This document shows positions 30,642 through 36,171 of a stretch of 36,171 nucleotides of DNA, piece by piece (position 1 is the first letter of the stretch; each line of letters opens with the position of its first letter). The position numbers were made by a program, and so were the translations under genes. The stretch spans positions 1 through 36,171 of the forward strand of contig JAFRSR010000058.1 in assembly GCA_017427485.1 (NCBI GenBank). Reading direction: 5' to 3'. The notes beneath the pieces were generated by a model. The model worked only from the letters and a program-made list of their open reading frames with translations. It had not been told where the DNA came from and did no database searches. The DNA comes from Kiritimatiellia bacterium. Its GTDB lineage: Bacteria; Verrucomicrobiota; Kiritimatiellia; RFP12; UBA1067.

Positions 30642-31730
30642 ATGCGCGACATATTCCAGGATTTCAAATTCGTGCCGGACGGCGCCACCAACTTGGTGGA
30701 CGCCCTGTGCCGCTTCATCAAAGAGGAAATCACCTTCGGGCGGATAACGGGCGGCGAAAAGCTTCCGACCATCGGTGAGATGTGCAAGGCGACGGGCCTG
30801 ACCTTCGCCCAGGCGCGCCGCGTGACGGAATGCCTGTCGAGGGAGGGCTACGTCTGTTCCAGGCCGCACGTCGGAACCGTCGTTCTGTCGCGCAAGGGGA
30901 ACGTGTTGCGGGGACGCGTCCTGTTCATCTTGCCCGACATCGACATGGGCCGATACCACCCGAGCCAGGTGATCGACACGCTGAGCCGCCGGCTGACGGC
31001 GTCCGGGTATGCGTTTTCGGTGGCCACGTTCTCCCTTGACGCGGCCGACAGCCTCGCCGTTCTGGAGAGCGAGCTTCTCCGCGCGACCGATCTCGTCGTC
31101 GCCGCCCGCGCCACGCCCCAGGTGCAGAAGGTCCTTGCGGAGTCCGGCGTGGACCACTTCTTCCTGTACGGCGACAAGCTGGAGTCCGACGACCGCCCGT
31201 GGATCCGGTTCTCCCCCGAAGAGGCGCTCTCGCAATTCGCCGACCACTGCCTCAGGGCCGGCGTGAAGCACGTCGCGCAGGTGCGCAACGAGGGGGCTGA
31301 TACGCTTGACGCGCAACCCGCGCTCGCGGAAAGGGGAATCGACAGCTCCTGGATGACCATTTCGTGCAGCAAGGAAGGCTGGGGGCGCTTCGACGGCATC
31401 GTGCATTGCGGCTACGAAGCGTTCGCCACCATGCCCCGCACAAGCATTCCGGAACTTCTGCTGTTCTGGGACGGGTTGTTCACGCAGGGCGCGACCATGG
31501 CCTTTCTCGCCCGCGGCATAAAGATCCCCGAGGACGTGAAAATCGTGACGTTTTCAAACGCCGGCATCGGCCCCGTCTACATCAAGCCGGTTACGCGCAT
31601 TGAGATCAATCCGGTCGAGGCGGGGGAAAAAGTGGCCGATTTCGCCCTCGCCATTCTCACGAGGGGACGTATCCCCCGACCGCCGCAAATCAAGCCGCAC
31701 TACGTTATCGGGGAGACCTTCCCGTTCTGA
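30642..31730 (+). CDS. GntR-type winged-helix regulator with LacI-type ligand-binding domain
   Basis: A 362-residue protein. Residues about 12-75 form a GntR winged helix (LVDALCRFIKEEITFGRITGGEKLPTIGEMCKATGLTFAQARRVTECLSREGYV). The rest resembles a LacI/periplasmic-binding-protein sensor: RVLFILPDIDMGRYHP, then DLVVAARATPQVQKVLAES, PEDVKIVTFSNAGIGPVYIKPVTRIEINPVEAGEKVADFALAIL. Such AraR-like hybrids usually sense sugars and repress nearby utilisation genes. The start at 30642 fits the promoter position better than an in-frame start 21 bases upstream. The neighbouring target may be the surface protein downstream or the glycan enzymes, but this is not shown. Confidence 0.86.
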   Translation: MRDIFQDFKFVPDGATNLVDALCRFIKEEITFGRITGGEKLPTIGEMCKATGLTFAQARRVTECLSREGYVCSRPHVGTVVLSRKGNVLRGRVLFILPDIDMGRYHPSQVIDTLSRRLTASGYAFSVATFSLDAADSLAVLESELLRATDLVVAARATPQVQKVLAESGVDHFFLYGDKLESDDRPWIRFSPEEALSQFADHCLRAGVKHVAQVRNEGADTLDAQPALAERGIDSSWMTISCSKEGWGRFDGIVHCGYEAFATMPRTSIPELLLFWDGLFTQGATMAFLARGIKIPEDVKIVTFSNAGIGPVYIKPVTRIEINPVEAGEKVADFALAILTRGRIPRPPQIKPHYVIGETFPF

Positions 31731-31774
31731 ACGGACATTTTGTTGTTTTTGCTATTTTTTGTTGTGTCAGAAAC

Positions 31775-31803
31775 TTGCCTACGGGAGTCCATTTTGATAT
31801 ACT
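31775..31803 (+). promoter_or_regulatory. Upstream promoter of the repeat surface protein gene
   Basis: TTGCCT (31775-31780), 17 bases, TATACT (31798-31803). It would give a leader of about 160 bases that contains a hairpin GAGCGA...TCGCTC (31835-31855). Confidence 0.65.
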
Positions 31804-31915
31804 ACCACCTCGCACGGCATTGTAGGTTTTGCCGGAGCGAGGTAAACGGTCGCTCTCGAACTGAAGGAAATTATGTAAGTTCTGGGGTCTCTCGTTGTGG
31901 TTTTGTGGCGATTTT

Positions 31916-31944
31916 TTGCATCTGCCGCCACGGAATGGTATTAT
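31916..31944 (+). promoter_or_regulatory. Proximal promoter of the repeat surface protein gene
   Basis: TTGCAT (31916-31921), 17 bases, TATTAT (31939-31944), with an AAGGAAGGAG ribosome site and the ATG at 31971. Two promoters in tandem therefore precede the gene. Confidence 0.6.
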
Positions 31945-31970
31945 TGTAGATGCAAGGAAGGAGAAGACAG

Positions 31971-34900
31971 ATGAAGAGAGTGCTGCAGATGTGGCTGCTG
32001 GCGCTGGCCGTCTTGGTCGGCGTATCGGCAGTTGCTCGGCCCTCCGCACAGGAGGGGACGCCGCGATCGCACGGCGAGATGTCATCTCGTCTGAGCCGGC
32101 GTGGTTCGTTTGGCCGCATCAACATACAAGGCGGCAAGAAGCATTTTCCCGAAGGCGCAGAGGTGTCCATTGAGCGCAAGCGCCCCGACGACGTGAAGCG
32201 CAAGATCCACCAAGGCTGGTCCAAGCGCAAGGGCTTCGGTTCGAAGCGCGGCCCTGCTGGGGGAAGCGGCGTCTCGCCGCTTCAGGCCCCCAACGTCCTC
32301 GCCTCCTACGACATCTCCATCCGCCACGGCGGCCGCAAGTGGCAGCCGGACGCGGGCGACTCCGTGCGCGTGACGGTCGATCTGGACGAGCCGGTGGCGA
32401 TCACCGCCGCCTCGACCCTCGGCGTGGTCCACCTCTCCGACGACGGCGAAGTCGAGGAACTTCCCGCCTCCCGCTACGGTTTCACCTATAATAAAGAAAA
32501 GACGGCGGTCACGGCCTTCTGGTTCTCCGCCGAGGGCTTTTCCGTGTACGCCATCACCGAAGGCGCGGTCCATACGACGGACAGCGATCCCGCCCGCCGC
32601 CTCTACGACTTCTACAGCCTCGACTTCAACAAGTTCCTCGAAGACGGCGTGACGTCGAACACGACCTACAACACGTACGTCCCGCGTTACTTCAAGACGC
32701 TGGAGGGCAACTACACGTTCCGGCAGATCGTCACGAACAATCAGTTCCTCGTCCGCCCCGAGGCGCTTCCCTCGCCGCTCGGCCGTACGTTCATGGGCTG
32801 GTACCTCTATTCAACGAACAACGCGAACAAGACCGTGGACGGTATCACATACGACGCCGACGGCTACGCCACGACCCCGTTCGACTTCGAGGCTCCGATC
32901 GTGTTCAACGACGGCGAGACGGGCGAACACGAGTACGTGCTGCGCTCCCAGTTCGACCGCGTGGGCTACGTGATCTTCCACGAGCAGCCCGTCAGCGGCG
33001 TCTGGCCCATCACCGCCGTCCGCCGCGGCATCATGACCGAAATCGAGCCGGGCGTGATGCAGACCTCCGTGGACATCAGCGACCTGAAAGTGACCTATGA
33101 CGACACGCAGGACGAGGGCTCCACCCACGAAAACACCACCCCGCGCATGATCTTCCGCGGCTGGTCCACGAACCAGGTAATGCCCGGCGCGTCCATGGAC
33201 GTGAACGGCAACACAATCAAGATCGAAGAAAGCCCCTTCACCTTCACGCGCCAGAAGGATACCGAGGCCACGCCGCGCCATCTCTTCCCCGTGTTCGTGA
33301 ATATCAACTGGCTCACGTTCAAGGCGGCACCGACGGGCGAGGGCGCGACGTACATCCCGCCGCGCTTCTACTACGCCGACGAGGGCACAAACGCCTTCCC
33401 GGTGCCGCTGCGCACAGGCTACACCTTCAACGGTTGGTGGACCACCTCGAACGACGTTGCCGGTGTCACGGGCGTCCGCGTCTCGAACAACGACGGCTCG
33501 CTCGTCACCTCCGCCAACCTCTCCGGCTGGGACGGCCACATCTCCGGCGGCAACCTGATGCTGGACGCCAACGTCACCCTCTACGGCCGCTGGACGGCGG
33601 CCCCCACGCGCTACACCGTGGTGATCTGGCAGCAGAAAGCGACGGACGCCGCGAACCTCGCCGACGCGGAGAAGTCGTACGACTTCGTCGAGAGTTCCAC
33701 GAACACGGCCACGTCCGCGACGCTCGTGTCCGTACCCGACAAGTACAAGCAATACAGTTACGAGAACTTCCACTACGGCCGTTGCGACGACGCCAAGGTC
33801 ATCGACGGCAACGGTTCGACCGTCCTCAACGTCTACTACGACCGCAACGTGCGCACGCTGACGTTTCGTGTGCAATCGGGATGGTCTTACAAGACGGTGA
33901 AAACCGTCACGGCGCTGGCCGGTTCCAGTGTGAAGGACGTATTTCCGATCGAGGGATACACCGGCAAGACGTGGGTGGGCAACACCTACTACACGGAGCG
34001 TCTCGCGGCGTTCGAGCTCATGCCGGACACCGACATCACGTTCACGCTTTCCAGCAATACGGGCAACGGCGGAACGATCCTCTATTATGTGGAAGTCGGC
34101 AGCGCGGACGAGATGGGAAGCGACGGGACGCAAAAGGACGGCAAGTACTACAAACTGTACAAGACCGTCGTACACGACTACAACTTCCTCACCGAGACCG
34201 AAGATTTTCACGATATCGGCGGCTACGTGCAAAGCAGTTCCGACTGCACGTTCGGGTCGAACGGACATTATCCGAGCAGCGGCAATATCACGGCCGGCAC
34301 GGTGAACAGGTTCTACTACGACCGGGTGACCAAGAAGATCGAGTTCACGGACTCGTACACGAAGGCAACCTATAAGGATGTCAGCGTCAAGTACAGCGAC
34401 GACATCTCGGAGCACGTGCCCGCGAATCCGGAATCGACGCGTCCCGGCTATAACTTCACCGGATGGTACGTGGACGAGGCCTGCTCCACGCGCGTGTTCT
34501 TCGACGCGGATGCCTTCGCCGCCTCGACGCTCACGAACAAGATGCTGTACGCAACCATGCCGTCGCACAACCTGCAGTTCTTCGCCGGATGGGAGACGGA
34601 ATGGTACCTGATCCAGATCGACCCGAACGGCGGCCAGCTGGCGGACGGGCAGTCGCTCTGGTTCTGGGAGGCGTACGACGGCGACCCCATCGAGGAGTAT
34701 TCCACCGTCACGCGCAGCTTCGAGGAGAACGTAAACGGCACGTACTTCTACGCCGTGCAGGACCGCAAGCGCTACGGCTATACGGACGAGTACGTGGCCG
34801 GCGAAGCTACGGAACGCGGCGCGTACTACACCACCGACCAGTCCGACCCCGCCATCCGGGACATCGACAAGCGCTACACGCCCGTCATCAACGCCTACCG

Positions 34901-36083
34901 CTACGCCGGCTGGTACGAGGTGATGCCGGACGGCACCGAGGAGCTGTACGCCTTCGGCGAGCCGGTGAAGCGCAACACGACGCTCAAGCTCCACTGGAAG
35001 CACCTCGGCACCTACCGCCTGCACTACGAGCCGGGCGATGGCGAGATGGTCGAGCGCGACGAGAACGAGGAGACGTTCAAACTGCTCGACAGCGGCATCT
35101 ACGCCGACAGCGCCGAACTGCTCGTCACGCGCACGGCTGAACCGCCGGAGGGCTACTCCTTTGCCGGCTGGCGCATCCGCTACGGCGACGGCACCGTGTA
35201 CCACCCCGGCCAGTCGTTCATCTTCAACGCCGCCTACGCCGTGAACGTGCCCGGCCCCGACGGACGTCCCGTCAAGCAGCTGATTCTCGACGCCGTCTAC
35301 TCGCAGGTGCGCACGGTGAGCCTCACGACGGACGCGAACGGCGGCACGATCGACCCGACCACCGCCGTCACCCTGCCGCTCGCCTACCCGAACGCGCCGA
35401 CGCTCATCACCAACATCACCGACACCACGCGCACCGTTTCGGGCATGAGAAACAACGCCTACGGCCACCTCAGCAACGGCGACGGCTACACCTGCGTCGT
35501 GAAGGACTCCGAGGGCAACGACGTGGAGCTCGACTTCCTCGGCTGGAACACGCGGGCCGACGGCACCGGCACGCACTTCGCCCCCGGCCAGTACGTTGGC
35601 GTGGACACGCTCGACGCGCCGGATGGCGCGAACGTCCTCTACGCCGAGTGGGCCGTGCAGGTGTACTTCGACAAGAACAACGAGGACATCGAATGGTCGC
35701 ACGACCTGTGGCAGGCCAAGTGGGGCGACAAGTACGTGTTCGACGAGGCGCGCAACCAGTACGTGCAGACCACCACCCTGAACGGCTACGCGACTTTCCC
35801 GGAGATCGTGCGCGACTCTTCCACCGCGCACAAGATGTTCGCCTTCTGGAGCACGGCGCGCTACAAGGACTGGGAGGACTGCCCCGAGTTCGACTTCGAG
35901 AACACGCCGATCACCGGTCCGACCGTCCTTTACGCCATCTGGAAGGACTTCATCGAGGTGCCGTTCCACCCGGTTGACGCCTCCGGCGCGACGCCCGTCG
36001 TGCGCGAGGACTGGTTCAGGGAGGTTTCGCCGGGGGTGGGCTTTAAATTAGTCGCAACGTTGATGCGCTTTCTCGCGTTCTGA
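31971..36083 (+). CDS. Giant secreted Listeria-Bacteroides-repeat (InlB B-repeat) protein
   Basis: A 1370-residue protein with a signal peptide (MKRVLQMWLLALAVLVGVSAVA). The ATG at 31971 has an AAGGAAGGAG site; an in-frame ATG at 31950 would add seven charged residues before the signal. Repeats of the Flg_new/InlB B type recur: GYTFNGWWTTSNDVAG..LYGRW, GYNFTGWYVDEAC, YRYAGWYEV..LKLHW, GYSFAGWRI, FLGWNTRADGTGTHFAPG..LYAEW and FAFWSTA..LYAIW. They form beta-grasp-like modules used in adhesion or binding by surface proteins. No LPXTG, PEP-CTERM or Por sorting signal is visible; the C-terminus (FKLVATLMRFLAF) is short and hydrophobic. The export route beyond Sec is unknown. Confidence 0.9.
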   Translation: MKRVLQMWLLALAVLVGVSAVARPSAQEGTPRSHGEMSSRLSRRGSFGRINIQGGKKHFPEGAEVSIERKRPDDVKRKIHQGWSKRKGFGSKRGPAGGSGVSPLQAPNVLASYDISIRHGGRKWQPDAGDSVRVTVDLDEPVAITAASTLGVVHLSDDGEVEELPASRYGFTYNKEKTAVTAFWFSAEGFSVYAITEGAVHTTDSDPARRLYDFYSLDFNKFLEDGVTSNTTYNTYVPRYFKTLEGNYTFRQIVTNNQFLVRPEALPSPLGRTFMGWYLYSTNNANKTVDGITYDADGYATTPFDFEAPIVFNDGETGEHEYVLRSQFDRVGYVIFHEQPVSGVWPITAVRRGIMTEIEPGVMQTSVDISDLKVTYDDTQDEGSTHENTTPRMIFRGWSTNQVMPGASMDVNGNTIKIEESPFTFTRQKDTEATPRHLFPVFVNINWLTFKAAPTGEGATYIPPRFYYADEGTNAFPVPLRTGYTFNGWWTTSNDVAGVTGVRVSNNDGSLVTSANLSGWDGHISGGNLMLDANVTLYGRWTAAPTRYTVVIWQQKATDAANLADAEKSYDFVESSTNTATSATLVSVPDKYKQYSYENFHYGRCDDAKVIDGNGSTVLNVYYDRNVRTLTFRVQSGWSYKTVKTVTALAGSSVKDVFPIEGYTGKTWVGNTYYTERLAAFELMPDTDITFTLSSNTGNGGTILYYVEVGSADEMGSDGTQKDGKYYKLYKTVVHDYNFLTETEDFHDIGGYVQSSSDCTFGSNGHYPSSGNITAGTVNRFYYDRVTKKIEFTDSYTKATYKDVSVKYSDDISEHVPANPESTRPGYNFTGWYVDEACSTRVFFDADAFAASTLTNKMLYATMPSHNLQFFAGWETEWYLIQIDPNGGQLADGQSLWFWEAYDGDPIEEYSTVTRSFEENVNGTYFYAVQDRKRYGYTDEYVAGEATERGAYYTTDQSDPAIRDIDKRYTPVINAYRYAGWYEVMPDGTEELYAFGEPVKRNTTLKLHWKHLGTYRLHYEPGDGEMVERDENEETFKLLDSGIYADSAELLVTRTAEPPEGYSFAGWRIRYGDGTVYHPGQSFIFNAAYAVNVPGPDGRPVKQLILDAVYSQVRTVSLTTDANGGTIDPTTAVTLPLAYPNAPTLITNITDTTRTVSGMRNNAYGHLSNGDGYTCVVKDSEGNDVELDFLGWNTRADGTGTHFAPGQYVGVDTLDAPDGANVLYAEWAVQVYFDKNNEDIEWSHDLWQAKWGDKYVFDEARNQYVQTTTLNGYATFPEIVRDSSTAHKMFAFWSTARYKDWEDCPEFDFENTPITGPTVLYAIWKDFIEVPFHPVDASGATPVVREDWFREVSPGVGFKLVATLMRFLAF
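32264..32284 (+). repeat. REP-like hairpin inside the surface protein gene
   Basis: GAAGCGGCG-tct-CGCCGCTTC, a perfect 9-bp stem with a 3-base loop, inside a Gly/Ser linker (GGSGVSPLQ). Form and size match the hairpins in sctP (969-990, 992-1012). Confidence 0.7.
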
Positions 36084-36087
36084 ACGT

Positions 36088-36117
36088 CAGGTGCCGTTGC
36101 GGCACCTGATTTTTTTG
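36088..36117 (+). terminator. Rho-independent terminator after the surface protein gene
   Basis: CAGGTGCC-GTTGC-GGCACCTG (perfect 8-bp stem) is followed by A and seven T, five bases after the stop codon. It is the only classical intrinsic terminator seen in the window. Confidence 0.93.
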
Positions 36118-36127
36118 CATTTCCTTG

Positions 36128-36157
36128 TTGCACCGCACGGCAGGCCTGTGCTATAAT
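36128..36157 (+). promoter_or_regulatory. Promoter at the window end for the next gene
   Basis: TTGCAC (36128-36133), 18 bases, TATAAT (36152-36157), reading out of the window. The gene it serves is not visible. Confidence 0.65.
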
Positions 36158-36171
36158 ACGGGCTATTTCAC

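Noticed and set aside
31722..31734. Terminator at the end of the GntR-LacI gene
   Set aside because: CCGTTC-T-GAACGG has a one-base loop that is too small for a normal hairpin, although T-rich sequence follows; not strong enough to list.
31740..31949. Short plus-strand frame (69 residues) before the surface protein gene
   Set aside because: It overlaps two promoters and a T-rich leader, has no ribosome site and has an odd Cys/Arg-rich composition; probably leader sequence.
32811..35969. 1052-residue minus-strand open frame opposite the surface protein
   Set aside because: It is a shadow of high-GC third codon positions; the plus strand shows a signal peptide and clear InlB-type repeats.

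Overview
The window looks like a chromosomal stretch of a GC-rich, Gram-negative bacterium of the PVC superphylum, most probably a Kiritimatiellota or Lentisphaerota lineage. This is inference from gene content: a type III secretion system (T3SS), secreted polysaccharide-degrading enzymes with near-identical signal peptides, a giant Listeria-Bacteroides-repeat surface protein, a GntR-LacI hybrid regulator and several AAA ATPases with nuclease-like tails. No rRNA, tRNA or CRISPR array was recognised.

Region 1 (1-6953) is the distal half of a T3SS operon in canonical order: sctO, sctP, sctQ, sctR, sctS, sctT, sctU. It is unusual in two ways. Arrays of an 8-bp repeat (CTAACCAC or its complement) sit before sctO, between sctQ and sctR, and between sctT and sctU. 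The sctT-sctU gap also holds a foreign-looking four-helix-bundle gene framed by two such arrays in opposite orientation. The presumed needle-length ruler SctP carries a long Pro-Val repeat region.

Region 2 (6950-18972) is an effector island. It opens with an ECF sigma factor translationally coupled to sctU. Then come a small secreted-type protein with a CesT-like chaperone, a 1224-residue candidate effector with a possible lipid-kinase-like motif, a second effector with chaperone, a frameshifted effector, a fourth effector, a frameshifted AAA ATPase, and a decayed paralogue of the frameshifted effector. Seven nearly identical promoter-like blocks (TAACCT-N13/14-GTGTAGAC) lie before these units and nowhere else that I could find. 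They are the obvious candidate targets of the ECF sigma factor. The proteins behind them share a short N-terminal pattern (M-x-x-x-I-[DN]).

Region 3 (19079-21507) encodes a STAS antagonist and a membrane RsbU-type phosphatase fused to an HATPase (RsbW-like) domain. This is a partner-switching module that could control the T3SS sigma factor, by analogy with the Bordetella Btr system.

Region 4 (21588-30169, minus strand) holds a radical SAM protein, pyridoxamine kinase, a secreted heparinase II/III-family protein, an AAA ATPase, a secreted GH39-like hydrolase and a second AAA ATPase (DUF234 type). Intergenic spaces contain hairpin-forming repeats and palindromic operator-like sites.

Region 5 (30170-36171) holds an array of about 22-bp repeats, a GntR-LacI-type regulator with a probable leaderless start, and a 1370-residue secreted repeat protein followed by a strong terminator and a promoter for the next gene.
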